The notes: a model not told the origin generated them from the sequence alone. 64,000 bases of DNA from Acidobacteriaceae bacterium (GCA_025355385.1 JANXZS010000121.1:1-64000), one strand, 5' to 3'. Shown: positions 1 through 9,696, counted from the stretch's first letter. Numbers and translations are program-made.

Positions 1-62
1 ACCAGCCGCTCGATCTCCCCACGGCTACGACGACCAACCAACACGCCAGCATCCACACTCAT
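1..62 (-). CDS. IS66 accessory protein TnpA-like, N-terminal fragment
   Basis: The first 20 or so codons are visible, starting MSVDAGVLVGRRSRGEIERL, and the frame continues past the window edge. The RRSRGEIERLV opening resembles the small HTH-type Orf1/TnpA proteins of IS66-like elements in Acidobacteria. It lies just inside an IS66-type terminus, which supports the call. The role in transposition is inferred from the family. Confidence 0.55.
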   Translation of the reverse strand, partial: MSVDAGVLVGRRSRGEIERL

Positions 63-119
63 CACCAGAGTTCATCACAAACCCCATCCCGCTAACAGGT
101 GCGTTGCTCGGTCGCTTAC
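1..119 (-). mobile_element. End of an IS66-family insertion sequence
   Basis: The element runs off the left edge. Read on the minus strand, its terminus starts GTAAGCGACCG (111-119), which matches the GTAAGCG end typical of IS66-family inverted repeats. Inside lies the start of its first small gene. IS66 elements usually make 8-bp target duplications, so 120-127 (tttagaca) is the candidate duplication; the partner copy is outside the window. Confidence 0.7.
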
Positions 120-392
120 TTTAGACAACAGAGCGGGTGGATCATTGGGCTGTTATGTGCGGCGGGTTGCCCCATGACTGCATACAAAAGAGATCTGGGC
201 CACTCGATCAAATACACGGGCAGATCCGTCCCAGTATTTCCAAAGGAGTCCGATTCGGGCTAGTAGCCGATGCGGCCGAAGTGAAGGCTGCGCCACGTTG
301 GAGATATTGACTTCGATACTAGTTGACGCCTACGTTGCGAAGGTCCCATTCCACACGTGGCTAACGGCCAAGTTGTGCCCAAGGAGTTACAC

Positions 393-506
393 ATGACCTG
401 CAGAAAACTCTTTTCACTAAAACTTTCAGTCCGAATTCTGTTCCTGATCTGCCCCGCAACACTATCTTTATCGACGCTCCTTGCTCAGGGCAGTGCAGGC
501 GCCTGA
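393..506 (+). pseudogene. Orphan signal peptide (37 codons), likely the 5' stub of a secreted protein gene
   Basis: An excellent ribosome binding site (aaggag, 381-386) precedes ATG 393. The 37 residues form a classic signal peptide: MTCRKLFSLKLSVRIL, a hydrophobic core, then an LAQG cleavage-like end. A TGA follows at once. No mature domain follows in any frame that I can see. It is most likely what remains of an exported protein gene (TonB receptors of this group start this way) cut near the IS66 insertion. A genuine tiny secreted peptide cannot be excluded. Confidence 0.4.
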
Positions 507-575
507 AGCGATGAGGTAACCATACTTAACGAGTGGAACCCGGTTGAATTCAACATGCAACCCCGTAGTGGCATC

Positions 576-1090
576 TCACGGAACTTTCGGAAGGGAGACC
601 GGCTCCGACCAGTGAGCATTCCGGAATTGCCACTGACCATTGCTATTTTCTGCCAGTGCCGTGAAGAAACCGCTCGTCGTTGTCTCGTGCCCCTTCAGGT
701 CGGTTTGGACTTCAACCCACGATGTGCCAACCACCGCCAAATCTGGAGTGAGCGAATCTATGCGAAGGTCATCTCCCCGTGCAGGTCAATGTGCTGGACG
801 GTGTGGGCAAAGTTTTGGATTCCTTCAGTAGCCGATTGGCTGTTCGGGAACACGAGGTGGCCGTTGACGGCCATGAAGAAGGCCGGGCTGTCCGCAAAAT
901 GCCTGCGCCAAGCTGTAGGCCCCTCCTGGCTGACGTCATGGGCCACGTCGAGGACGAAGTGCTTCACACTGTCCTCGATCCTGTGCTTCTGAGCAGCCGT
1001 CAACTGGGAACCGTTGACCGGTTCGCGAGGAGTTCCGCACCCTGATGATGTCACCAGGATTATGAGCGAGATACAAAAGACAAGACGCAT
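576..1090 (-). pseudogene. SnoaL/NTF2-like lipoprotein, frameshifted
   Basis: The N-terminal frame (1090 to 758) starts MRLVFCISLIILVTSSGCG, a lipoprotein signal with a cysteine after TSSG. It then reads as an NTF2/SnoaL-like alpha+beta fold (AFFMAVNGHLVFPNS, IQNFAHTVQHIDLHG). The frame stops at a TAG, but the adjacent frame carries on sensibly (DLRIDSLTPDLAVVGTSWVE ... WQFRNAHWSEP) to a TGA at 576-578. The break falls at a run of four G (775-778 on the plus strand as CCCC); restoring one G joins the halves into a roughly 171-residue protein. Function unknown. Damage may be a sequencing error. Confidence 0.65.
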
Positions 1091-1480
1091 GAAGCACCTC
1101 GAGTGTCACGACACGCGACACGGCAGACCCCTGCTCACAATCAGGGCAAGCTAATTGAAATAGACGCCTTGTCCGAGCCAACTCTCACAGAACTAGACGA
1201 AGGGGAGACTGGAGTTTCAGCCATGCGTCACTCAATAGAATCGTATGCAGGGTATGCCGGAACTGCGGCCAGATGACTTCAGTCCAAGCATGCCAGTAGA
1301 TTCTAAGCGTCTCCAAGAAAGCTCGCACACGCTGGTTACCTCGTGGACGAAACAGATGTCGCGGATCGGTGAAGTGACCCATCGGTCCTTTGTTATGAAC
1401 TCGACGCCTTGGGGTGAAATAAAGGGTGGCAGTTGTTTGCGTCAATTGCCACACTCTCAGATTGCCCCGAAATTATCCCC
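1091..1480. other. Intergenic stretch without a recognisable gene
   Basis: About 390 bases between two minus-strand genes. The open frames here have no ribosome binding site or protein-like composition. I see no clear terminator or operator. Confidence 0.4.
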
Positions 1481-3568
1481 TTACGGAAGCGTGTTGTATT
1501 TGCCAAGTGCCTGCACTGCGACAGTGGGTGCAGCCACACCCAGGGTCTGGACAACCTCAAACGTGGGTGCGTCGTTGAAGCTGTTGGAAGTCCAGATTGC
1601 GCCGGCACTATCGATTGCAATGCCCCGTGGTGAATCCGAGATTCCGTTCCGATCGACAGAGTTGTATCCGCCGCCGCCGCTGTCGTAGCTAGGTGGCAAA
1701 GGCGAGACAAAGGACGCCCTCGTGGTGTTGTATTCAACGATCCCGTCTCCGTCAAAGTCCGAGATGAACACGTTTTTGGCGCCATCGATTGCCAGGTAAC
1801 GCGCATTGGATAGGCCGCTGGTTGCTGGAAAGCCGGAGTAAGCTCCACCGGCCGAATTCAATTGGTAGAGGCCCGAGGTATGGGAACCGTTGCAGTTGCC
1901 GCAGGAATTCACCATCCAAATATTGCTCTGCGAGTCGATGGCGACGCCGGTGGGTGCAAATGCTCCGGTTTCCCCAATTTCGGTGTAGCTGGCCGGCGTG
2001 GTCGGCGAGCCCGGGGTAAAGATTCCTATGTTAGACGTGGATGCGGTACCAGCGACAATTACGTTACCAGCCGTTGCATTTGTAGTGTTGTCGATTGCGA
2101 TACCCTGCACGCCTCCCGATATCTGAGGGACGAGGCTATTGCTGCCAAAGCTAACGGTGAGCGCGCTCCCTCCAGCGAGCAGTTCGGCCGGCTGGCATGT
2201 CGTGCTGGGGCAACCCGCCTGACTATAGCCAGCGAAGAACGCGTCGCCAGCCTTGTCGATGGCCATCACGTAAGGCACGCCGACAGTGCCGCTACCGGTG
2301 CCGCCAGTAACGTTGGAAATATAGAACGTGAAGTTGCCGGAGGAAGGCACGTACTTGTATAGCCCCGGGGTTGCCGTTTGAACCGCCAACCAGAGGTTGC
2401 CAGTGGCATCAAAGGCTCCTCCCGTGACCTCGCCCGTGATATTGCTGGCACAGGTCGTGCCGCAGGTCGCGGTGGGTAATGGCTGCACTACACCAGCAGG
2501 ACTCAACTCGACGATGGGCGATACCCCGGTGACAGGAGGTACGTATACCCACGCGTCGTCATTGGCGTCCACAGTCAGGGCCCAGGGCTGTGTGACGGTA
2601 TGACTCCAGGTAGCGTAGTTGTAACCGATAGCGAGCGTCCAGTCGGTTGTTCCTGTCGCTGCACTGTAGGTTGTCGGGAATGGTGGTGTTGCTGTGACCA
2701 GCGCATAGAGGCTCGTGGTATTGGCGTCACTAATGTACGGGCGTTGTGCCAAGTTAAGCATCGATTGGAGGGTATTGGTTGGGAAAGTACCATTGTTTGC
2801 TGGTGTCAGCGCAAAGAGTTTGCCACAGGCGCTACCATCGCTTTGGACTCCACCCGTACTGTTGACGCAGGTCGCCATCATGTCGGCGATAAAGTTGATC
2901 TCCTGTTGAGGCACGGTCCCAACACTGCCCGAGGCTACCGTTGCTGCATTCGCGGTGCCGTTCGTCGTGTTGGCCAAATTGGCTGCGTTTACGAAAGCAT
3001 GCGCCAAACCGGCGTAGTTTCCCGTTACGCCGGTCCCGGAGGAACCGTTGTTATTGGTCGCGCTGGTCGTCACGTTTACTGTTGCGCCGCTGATCTTGGT
3101 AAACCCAGAGAGCGCATAGGCTGACGCAACAGTTGTGACTTCGTCAATGTTGACGAATGTGCTCTTGGTTAGGTTGGCGCATGGACCAAGCGCGGCCATC
3201 AGCAGAGCGTTACTATTGGTCCCCGCGCCGGGATTTCCGCCATTGGACGTGATGTACGCCTGTTGGCCTGCAGGACAAGTAATGGTCTGACTGTTGAAGC
3301 TGAAGGTGCCACCTGCTCCGGTTGTGACGGGCGTGCCCAGCTGTAATGCGGTGCCACCGTAACCGCTTGCCTGGGTCGCATACAGAGTGACAGTTGCGCC
3401 AACGATAGGCTGCTGGCCTCCTCGGGCTATTCCAGCAAGTGCCATTGGAGTGTCAGTTGCAGTTTCCGGAGCGAGGTCCTGAATTCCGCACCCAGTCATA
3501 AGCAGCGAGAGTCCTGCTAAAACAGCTCCGGCTGCCCATTTTGCACTTGTTGAAGAACAAATGACCAT
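1481..3568 (-). CDS. Secreted beta-propeller lipoprotein (NHL/SBBP-like)
   Basis: The chosen start (ATG at 3566-3568) follows a GGAGGA ribosome site and gives 695 residues; the open frame runs further upstream without a better start. The N-terminus is a lipoprotein signal ending LMTGCG, so the protein should be anchored in a membrane. Residues of roughly 30-90 resemble a carboxypeptidase-regulatory/Ig-like domain (PIVGATVTLYATQ). The second half contains repeated blade-like units (AIDKAGDAFFAGY, VAIDSQSNIWMVNSCG, AIDGAKNVFISDFDGDGIV, AIDSAGAIWTSNS), typical of NHL-type propellers. Such lipoproteins bind ligands or sugars, but no specific role can be assigned. It sits 31 bp after a small secreted-protein gene under the same operator-like dyad (3922-3941). 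Confidence 0.75.
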   Translation of the reverse strand: MVICSSTSAKWAAGAVLAGLSLLMTGCGIQDLAPETATDTPMALAGIARGGQQPIVGATVTLYATQASGYGGTALQLGTPVTTGAGGTFSFNSQTITCPAGQQAYITSNGGNPGAGTNSNALLMAALGPCANLTKSTFVNIDEVTTVASAYALSGFTKISGATVNVTTSATNNNGSSGTGVTGNYAGLAHAFVNAANLANTTNGTANAATVASGSVGTVPQQEINFIADMMATCVNSTGGVQSDGSACGKLFALTPANNGTFPTNTLQSMLNLAQRPYISDANTTSLYALVTATPPFPTTYSAATGTTDWTLAIGYNYATWSHTVTQPWALTVDANDDAWVYVPPVTGVSPIVELSPAGVVQPLPTATCGTTCASNITGEVTGGAFDATGNLWLAVQTATPGLYKYVPSSGNFTFYISNVTGGTGSGTVGVPYVMAIDKAGDAFFAGYSQAGCPSTTCQPAELLAGGSALTVSFGSNSLVPQISGGVQGIAIDNTTNATAGNVIVAGTASTSNIGIFTPGSPTTPASYTEIGETGAFAPTGVAIDSQSNIWMVNSCGNCNGSHTSGLYQLNSAGGAYSGFPATSGLSNARYLAIDGAKNVFISDFDGDGIVEYNTTRASFVSPLPPSYDSGGGGYNSVDRNGISDSPRGIAIDSAGAIWTSNSFNDAPTFEVVQTLGVAAPTVAVQALGKYNTLP

Positions 3569-3599
3569 TGGTCTCCTCCGAGGGATCCGTCGACGGGGT

Positions 3600-3788
3600 T
3601 TACTTACGAGCCGCTTTGTTCGCCTTATGGCGATTTCTAAGAGAGGCAAAAAGAGCGCCAGCGCCTCCGACAAGCCCGAGGATTGCCGTGGGGTTCTCAG
3701 GAGAATCAGTACACCCTGTTTGAGCGTGAAGAGAGAGCGGAATCCCGATGAGGGCGATCCCAATAGCGAAGAGAGTGGGCTTGTTCAC
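3600..3788 (-). CDS. Small secreted protein with PEP-CTERM-like tail
   Basis: The gene codes for 62 residues from a GTG start. A signal peptide (PTLFAIGIALIGIPLSLHAQ) is followed by a short mature part, then ENPTAILGLVGGAGALFASL and an Arg/Lys-rich end. That tail resembles PEP-CTERM sorting signals: a Pro-containing motif, one transmembrane helix and basic residues. The canonical PEP is altered (SPENP), so it may not be processed by exosortase. It is the first gene after the dyad at 3922-3941 and is followed at 31 bp by the propeller lipoprotein. Function unknown. Confidence 0.6.
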   Translation of the reverse strand: MNKPTLFAIGIALIGIPLSLHAQTGCTDSPENPTAILGLVGGAGALFASLRNRHKANKAARK

Positions 3789-3921
3789 GGGTATACCCCT
3801 ATGTGAGAGATCAATCTGTCCGGTCTTTGAAACGAGATCGCCGACAAAAATGGCCTGGTCGATCCGCCCCTACCTCTTTCGCGGCCTCGACTTCACACAA
3901 AGATAGTCCAGACAACTAAAG

Positions 3922-3941
3922 TAGTCAAGCAGATTAACTAA
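3922..3941. promoter_or_regulatory. MarR-type operator-like dyad (site A)
   Basis: TAGTCAAGCAGATTAACTAA. Both half-sites (TAGTCAAG and TTAACTAA) match the dyad repeated before the other units of this locus. It lies about 135 bp upstream of the minus-strand pair small PEP-CTERM-like gene and propeller lipoprotein. Confidence 0.7.
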
Positions 3942-4065
3942 TTTTGTGACGTATATTTTGCAAGCAACGCCTTACCGGCAACATTCTGGATTAGCCGTGC
4001 TATTGCGTATGAATGAAGGTTGGAGTAATCCTTTGGGCCAATCGGCGAGTACGGCAGGCCTGTAC

Positions 4066-5244
4066 CTAGAATGCTGAAATCCCTGTCGCACTCTGGCCTA
4101 GGATGAGCGTGTGGATATCGTGGGTGCCCTCGTACGTCTTCACCGACTCTAGATTCATCATGTGGCGCATGACGGGGTAATCGTCCGTAATGCCGGTCGC
4201 ACCCAGAATGTCTCGCGCCATACGCGCACACTCTAAGGCCATCCATACGTTATTCCGTTTAGCCATCGAGATGTGTTGGAATTGGGCTTTGCCTCTATCC
4301 TTGAGTCGACCTACCTGCAGTGCCAGTAGCTGTCCTTTGGTGATTTCGGTCAGCATCCAGGCGAGTTTCTCCTGCACGAGTTGATGCGACGCAATGGGCT
4401 GATTGCGAAACTGTTTGCGCTGCTGGGCGTATTGCAGCGCCGCGTCGTAACACGACATTGCCGCTCCAATTGCACCCCAACTGATGCCATACCGTGCCTG
4501 CGAGAGGCACATCAGCGGAGATTTTAGACCGCCGCTCGTCGGCAGAATACTCTCCGCCGGTATGCGGACGTCCTGCAGCGAAAGCCCCGAGGTGACGGAC
4601 GCCCGTAGCGACCACTTTCCGTGGATATCAGTAGCGGAGAAGCCGGGGCGATCGGTCTCGACCAGGAAGCCGCGAATTTCGGCTTCTTCGTCCTCGAGCT
4701 TCGCCCAGATCACCGCAACATCGGCGACCGAGCCGGAGGTGATCCACATCTTCTCTCCATTCAGGAGGTAGCCGTCGCGGTCGCGGCGTGCCCGTGTGCG
4801 CATGCCTCCAGGGTTTGAGCCAAAATCGGGCTCTGTGAGGCCAAAGCACCCAAGCTTCTCTCCAGTGGCCAGCTTCGGCAGCCAGAACTCCTTCTGCTTC
4901 TCAGAACCGAAAGCGTAGATAGGGTACATAACCAGGGCTGACTGCACACTGACGAAGCTGCGGATTCCGGAATCGCCGCGCTCCAACTCCTGGGTGAGAA
5001 GACCGTATTCGACATTACTGATGCCGGAGCAGCCATAGCCATCGAGCGTGGCGCCGTAGAATCCTAACTCACCCATTGGTCGAACCAATTCGCGGGGAAA
5101 GCGACCTTCGCGATTGCACTGTTCGATGATCGGGATAAGGTTTTGCTCGATGAATCCGCGAGTCTGATCGCGAATAAGGCGTTCATCCTCGGAGAGCAGA
5201 GAATCAAACTGAATAAAGTCAAAGCCTTGAAACTTAAAGCCCAT
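4066..5244 (-). CDS. gcdH: Glutaryl-CoA dehydrogenase
   Basis: This is an FAD enzyme that oxidises and decarboxylates glutaryl-CoA to crotonyl-CoA, passing electrons to ETF; it acts in lysine, tryptophan and dicarboxylate breakdown. The 392-residue protein matches GCDH throughout, not just acyl-CoA dehydrogenases in general: SVQSALVMYPIYAFGSE, GCFGLTEPDFGSNPGGM, the WITSG motif, ARYGISWGAIGA, and the catalytic glutamate in TYEGTHDIHTLILG near the C-terminus. The start at 5242-5244 is preferred over one four codons upstream because GGAG lies six bases before it. It is 58 bp downstream of the GH3 gene on the same strand, so probably co-transcribed from operator site B. The matching ETF genes are at 33.1-34.8 kb. 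Confidence 0.92.
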   Translation of the reverse strand: MGFKFQGFDFIQFDSLLSEDERLIRDQTRGFIEQNLIPIIEQCNREGRFPRELVRPMGELGFYGATLDGYGCSGISNVEYGLLTQELERGDSGIRSFVSVQSALVMYPIYAFGSEKQKEFWLPKLATGEKLGCFGLTEPDFGSNPGGMRTRARRDRDGYLLNGEKMWITSGSVADVAVIWAKLEDEEAEIRGFLVETDRPGFSATDIHGKWSLRASVTSGLSLQDVRIPAESILPTSGGLKSPLMCLSQARYGISWGAIGAAMSCYDAALQYAQQRKQFRNQPIASHQLVQEKLAWMLTEITKGQLLALQVGRLKDRGKAQFQHISMAKRNNVWMALECARMARDILGATGITDDYPVMRHMMNLESVKTYEGTHDIHTLILGQSATGISAF

Positions 5245-5301
5245 TGGCTTCTCCATTCAAACGGCATGGCTGTGAGCCAAAACCGATATCTCGCTTGGCC
5301 T

Positions 5302-7653
5302 TCAAGCGGATGGGTCCCCATGACCGACTTCGGCCACTTCGAAAGTTGCACGCAGGCCGTCCTGGCTGCTGCCGCCCGCCAGGATGGAGTAGAGGCCGAG
5401 GTTGACCTCGGGCTTGAGTTGCTCGTTCAAGAATGCCAACTCGTTTCGGCCCAGGATAAACGTCGCGGTCTGACTTGCACCGGCGGCCAGCGAGATTCGC
5501 TGGAATCCGCATAGTCGTTGCACCGGCTGGGCGATTCGGCAACTTGAGCACGAGAGATAGAGTTGAACGACATCTTCGCCGTCGATCGTCCCCGTATTGG
5601 TTACCGTGACGCTGATCCGAACCGTGCCTTCCCGCGAAATCTGACGCGGCACAATATCGAGACCTGAGTACGCAAATGTGGTGTAAGACAGTCCATGACC
5701 AAATGGAAACTGCGGGTTGTAGCGAACGCTGTCAAACACGTCCGGAACCTCGAGCGTCGATCCGGCTCGGCCGTAGGGTCGATGGTTGTACGGCATGGGA
5801 AGCTGTCCGGTGAACCGAGGGAACGTGATGGGCAAGTGTCCACTGGGATTGCACGCGCCGGTAAGAACCTGCGCGACGGCATTGCCGCCCTCTTCGCCGG
5901 GATACCAGGCCATCAAAACGGCATCCACTTTCTCGACCCAACGTGATAGGGTGACGGGCCCGCCGGAGATAAGCACCACCACAATCGGCTTCCCGAGCGT
6001 GGAGAGAGTATCGATCAAGGCCTCTTGCTTGCCCGTCAGGTCAAGTTCAGCGCGATCCATCTCTTCCCTCGCCGTCTCTCTGCTGCCGCCCATGAAGAGG
6101 ATTACGGTATCTGAATGACTCACTGCAGCGATGGCATCTGGGAAGCCGTCGATACTATCCCCGTCTAGTTCACAGCCCTTCGCATAGTGGATTGCAACAC
6201 TTGCGCCAAGATGGTCGACCAGAGCCTGTCGCGGCGTCACCGCCTTGTAGACTTCAGGCGTGTAGCCTCCTTGGCTGACGACGTCCGCGTTTGGTCCTAC
6301 GACCGCGATCGACTTGATCGTGGACTTTAGAGGGAGCACGGAGCGATCATTCTTCAGTAGCACGATGGAGAGCCACGCCATACGCAGAGCAATCTTGCGA
6401 TCCTCCTCTGTATCGGCATCCCACGAAGCCTTGTCCGAATCGTTATATCGGCTCTCGAATAGTCCGAGGCGAAACTTGATCCGCAAGACTCGGCGAACCG
6501 CGTCATCCAGAGCCTCCTGCTCGCAGCGACCAGCCTTCACCTCCCCGGCGAGGCTGCCATTGTAGACATCCAGCTTCGGTGTCTCTACATCGGTACCCGC
6601 AGAGAGTGCACGGCGTGCTGCCTCTCCAGATGTCGCGGCCACATGAAGATCGTTGATCGAGTTGGCAATCGCCCCCCAGTCAGACAAGACAATTCCCTGG
6701 AAATTCCACTCCGTGCGCAGCACGTCGGTGAGCAGCCAGCGATTCAAAGCACACGGTACACCACCCAGCGTATTGTAGGCACACATCAGGCCAAGCGCTC
6801 CGCCTTCCCTGACCGCAGCTTTGAACGGAACGAAGTAGAGTTCGCGGAGGGCGCGCTCAGATAGTTCAACGTCGCCGCTATCGCGCCCGCCCTCTCCTAC
6901 AAAGTTTGCGACAAAGTGTTTGGGCGTTGCAATCACACCCTGCGACTGCAATCCCTGAACAAAGGCAACGCCAAGCCTAGCAGCTAGGAATGGATCTTCG
7001 CCGTAGGTCTCTTCAGTACGGCCATGACGCGGATCGCGCCCCAGGTCGAGTACGGGTGCAAAGACTTGCCGAATACCTCGGTTGCGTGCGTCCCGGCCTA
7101 CAACGACGGCCGCTCGCCCAACCAATTCCGGGTCCCAAGTTGCCCCCATGGCGAGCGGAGTCGGGAAGATGCAGCCGCCATTGGCGCGCAGCCCGCGAAG
7201 GCCCTCTCCATCAACCAGCGCAGGGATGCCAAGTCGCGTCTCTTCCGCCGCAACACGCTGAATAAGATTCGTTACCTCGGTTCCCGACCTTGCATCCATA
7301 TCGGCAATGGGTAGGCTGATCGATCCCATCCCCGCAGCACCAAAGTACTTCTTGAGAGTCTCCGCAGTGTATGTTCCCAAGTCTGTAAACCGGTTTACGT
7401 GGGTGCCTATTTTCAGAGAGCAGAGCTGCCGTACCTTTTCATCCAAAGTCATCCGGCTGAGCAGATCGCTCACTCTTCGCTCAGTTTCTTGATCTGGCGT
7501 TCGTATCAGAGAGGCCTCGTTCCCGGCCCCTCCGTGTGCCGTCTGCTCGGCGGCGACAGGGAGGGTACCCAGTCCCGGAGCGCCGAGCCCACGTAAGCAA
7601 CCAGCGAAGGCCGCTCCTCCGATAACCAACGCTCTTCGGGTAATCTCTGCCAT
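5302..7653 (-). CDS. GH3 beta-glycosidase (BglX-like), Tat-exported
   Basis: Codes for 783 residues. The N-terminus has a twin-arginine-type signal (EITRRALVIGGAAFAG). The GH3 barrel follows, with GEDPFLAARLG, the KHF motif (ATPKHFVANF) and the nucleophile aspartate in GIVLSDWG near residue 325. The second alpha/beta domain carries the GGSRETAREEMDR segment, and a fibronectin III-like domain closes the protein (VTVTNTGTIDGEDVVQLYLS). GH3 enzymes of this layout release beta-linked glucose, xylose or related sugars; the exact substrate is not readable. It is first in a unit with glutaryl-CoA dehydrogenase and is divergent from the GH110-like gene, with the dyad at 7773-7792 between them. Confidence 0.9.
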   Translation of the reverse strand: MAEITRRALVIGGAAFAGCLRGLGAPGLGTLPVAAEQTAHGGAGNEASLIRTPDQETERRVSDLLSRMTLDEKVRQLCSLKIGTHVNRFTDLGTYTAETLKKYFGAAGMGSISLPIADMDARSGTEVTNLIQRVAAEETRLGIPALVDGEGLRGLRANGGCIFPTPLAMGATWDPELVGRAAVVVGRDARNRGIRQVFAPVLDLGRDPRHGRTEETYGEDPFLAARLGVAFVQGLQSQGVIATPKHFVANFVGEGGRDSGDVELSERALRELYFVPFKAAVREGGALGLMCAYNTLGGVPCALNRWLLTDVLRTEWNFQGIVLSDWGAIANSINDLHVAATSGEAARRALSAGTDVETPKLDVYNGSLAGEVKAGRCEQEALDDAVRRVLRIKFRLGLFESRYNDSDKASWDADTEEDRKIALRMAWLSIVLLKNDRSVLPLKSTIKSIAVVGPNADVVSQGGYTPEVYKAVTPRQALVDHLGASVAIHYAKGCELDGDSIDGFPDAIAAVSHSDTVILFMGGSRETAREEMDRAELDLTGKQEALIDTLSTLGKPIVVVLISGGPVTLSRWVEKVDAVLMAWYPGEEGGNAVAQVLTGACNPSGHLPITFPRFTGQLPMPYNHRPYGRAGSTLEVPDVFDSVRYNPQFPFGHGLSYTTFAYSGLDIVPRQISREGTVRISVTVTNTGTIDGEDVVQLYLSCSSCRIAQPVQRLCGFQRISLAAGASQTATFILGRNELAFLNEQLKPEVNLGLYSILAGGSSQDGLRATFEVAEVGHGDPSA

Positions 7654-7772
7654 CAGCTCGATCCAAAGTTCCCCGTGCGATGAAGTTACTCCGGTCAGAA
7701 CCGACGGGGAAGATTTGCGTACCTGCGCGATTGCGAAAAATAAAGGAGCCCGGTGACAATAGGCGTGACGGA

Positions 7773-7792
7773 TAGTAAGGTAACTTAACTAT
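7773..7792. promoter_or_regulatory. MarR-type operator-like dyad (site B)
   Basis: TAGTAAGGTAACTTAACTAT, between the divergent GH3 and GH110-like genes. It matches site I almost base for base. An upstream GATTGCGAAAAA block (about 7728-7740) recurs next to site C. Confidence 0.75.
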
Positions 7793-7839
7793 ATTGCCGT
7801 TGCAAGTCTAAGCGGCTGATCCACACGGAGGCGGTCGCT

Positions 7840-9696
7840 GTGCGGGAACGTATCCTACTTAATTCCGTCCTTCTCGTGGCCTTGGTGCTGCCAGGAGCTT
7901 CGCTATTGCGAGCGCAGCAAGTGGACGTCACAGCCTTTGGCGCTGTGCCGGACTCCTCCCAGGATGCTACGCCAGGAGTTGCCAGAGCCATCACATTCGC
8001 GAAGACTCTGGTCCGTCCCGTCCTCGATTTTCCCACAGGACGCTATGAATTCTGGCCGGACAAAGCACAGCACCGTCACTATTTCATCTCCAACCACGAC
8101 GCTTTAAAGAGCCGCGCGGTTGCTATGCCGCTAGAAGGGGTGAGGAACATCACCTTGGCTGGCCATGGCTCGATCTTCGTTTTTCATGGACTCATCCTGC
8201 CAATTAGCGTTGTTGGCGACAACAAAGTCACGCTACGCGACTTTTCGATCGACTACGCGACACCGCATGTGTTAGAGACGGTAGTCGCCGGTGTGGATGG
8301 TGACGCTGTCGACCTAAAGATCCCAACGGGCCAGATATACGCAGTAGAGAACGGCCACATCTGTGCAAGCGCAGAGGGATGGAAGCAGTGCCTGGGAACC
8401 AGCCAGGAGTTTGATAGCGTCAGCAAAGCCATCGCCTGGAACACCCATGCCGATCTTGATTTTGGGGATTTGAGCGCGGTCGAGCTTTCGCCAGGCACAG
8501 TTCGCGTCAACGGTATGTCAATAGAGCCGACCAAGGGGAACCGTCTTATCCTATGGAACCGCGACCGCCCCAACCCAGCCATTTGGGTGAGCGAGAGTTC
8601 CGCGGTGTCAGTCGTCAACGTCGATGTCTTCAGCGCGCAGGGCATGGGGTTTCTTGCACAGAAAAGCGCGAACATTCATCTCGATCGATTCAACGTGAGG
8701 CTTGGTGGTGATAATGCGCGCTATGTGTCAAGCGAAGCGGATGCCGTACACTTTTCCAATTGCCGGGGAATGGTCGTCGTTGAGAACGGAATTTTCGAAA
8801 ACATGCTGGACGATGGCATCAATGTGCATGGCGACTATCTACGCATAGCTAAGGTTATCTCTCCGAGTTCGGTGCAACTGGAGTGGGTCAATCCGCAGAC
8901 GTTTGGCTTCTCGTTTGCTTCCCCGGGCGAACACATTCAGTTCGTCAAGTCTGCCACACTGCTTGATTATGGGGTAGGTGTTGTCAAGGGCATGAAGCGG
9001 ATCGACGATCGGCATCTGCAAGTCACTTTAAATGATCCTTTGCCCGTCCGAACGCAGGTCAGTGATGCTGTCGTAAATTCCGACTGGCAACCCAGTGTTA
9101 TCTATCGCAACAATATCGTCCGCCGCAACCGTTCGCGCGGGACAATCTTCAAGACCACCAAGGGAGTTTTGGTGCAGGGCAATACGTTTGACCACCTTTC
9201 TGGCCCGGCTGTCCTGCTGATCGCGGATGCAATTGACTGGTTTGAATCACAGCCAGCAAGCAATGTCATAATCTCGGGAAACCATTTCATCGACCAGGTT
9301 TCGACCTATGGTCCGGCTCCGATCACCATCAATCCGCGTGTCGATCTGACAAGCGAGGCACAGCGATACAGTGTGCGCCGAATTCTGATCCGCAAAAACG
9401 ATTTCTCCGTATTCGAGCGGCCGCTGCTCGTCGCGAACTCAGTGAACGGGCTCGTTTTTCGCAACAATGCTGTTCGCATCAACACGGACTACAAGGCGTT
9501 CCGACCGATAGATACACCGATTCTCTCGTTCGATCATGCACGCTGCATTGATGTCGAGAACAACAACCTTCCTTGGACTTTGGCGGGTGCGGGCGTAGCG
9601 CTCGAGGATTCACGGCTGGTGCAGATCGACAGCGACAAGGCTTCAGCAAGTGGTCATTTGAAATGGCTTTCGCAATGCCGATCAGCGCTGCGGTAA
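7840..9696 (+). CDS. GH110-like alpha-1,3-galactosidase (right-handed beta-helix)
   Basis: The GTG start follows GGAGG by eight bases. A signal peptide (LLNSVLLVALVLPGASLLRA) precedes about 595 mature residues. The body is a parallel beta-helix. Characteristic stretches recall GH110: EADAVHFSNCRGMVVVENG, then FENMLDDGINVHGDYLRI, then VIYRNNIVRRNRSRGTIFKT and the WFES segment. GH110 enzymes remove terminal alpha-1,3-galactose from branched or linear glycans; the Asp pair in MLDDGINVHG lies in the region described as catalytic. A generic pectate-lyase-like protein is the alternative. It shares operator site B with the divergent GH3 gene, and a GH29 fucosidase lies next door (convergent). Confidence 0.72.
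   Translation: MRERILLNSVLLVALVLPGASLLRAQQVDVTAFGAVPDSSQDATPGVARAITFAKTLVRPVLDFPTGRYEFWPDKAQHRHYFISNHDALKSRAVAMPLEGVRNITLAGHGSIFVFHGLILPISVVGDNKVTLRDFSIDYATPHVLETVVAGVDGDAVDLKIPTGQIYAVENGHICASAEGWKQCLGTSQEFDSVSKAIAWNTHADLDFGDLSAVELSPGTVRVNGMSIEPTKGNRLILWNRDRPNPAIWVSESSAVSVVNVDVFSAQGMGFLAQKSANIHLDRFNVRLGGDNARYVSSEADAVHFSNCRGMVVVENGIFENMLDDGINVHGDYLRIAKVISPSSVQLEWVNPQTFGFSFASPGEHIQFVKSATLLDYGVGVVKGMKRIDDRHLQVTLNDPLPVRTQVSDAVVNSDWQPSVIYRNNIVRRNRSRGTIFKTTKGVLVQGNTFDHLSGPAVLLIADAIDWFESQPASNVIISGNHFIDQVSTYGPAPITINPRVDLTSEAQRYSVRRILIRKNDFSVFERPLLVANSVNGLVFRNNAVRINTDYKAFRPIDTPILSFDHARCIDVENNNLPWTLAGAGVALEDSRLVQIDSDKASASGHLKWLSQCRSALR

Noticed and set aside
2600-3124. 174-codon frame opposite the propeller lipoprotein
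   Set aside because: Shadow ORF with biased composition, inside a gene with lipobox and repeats.
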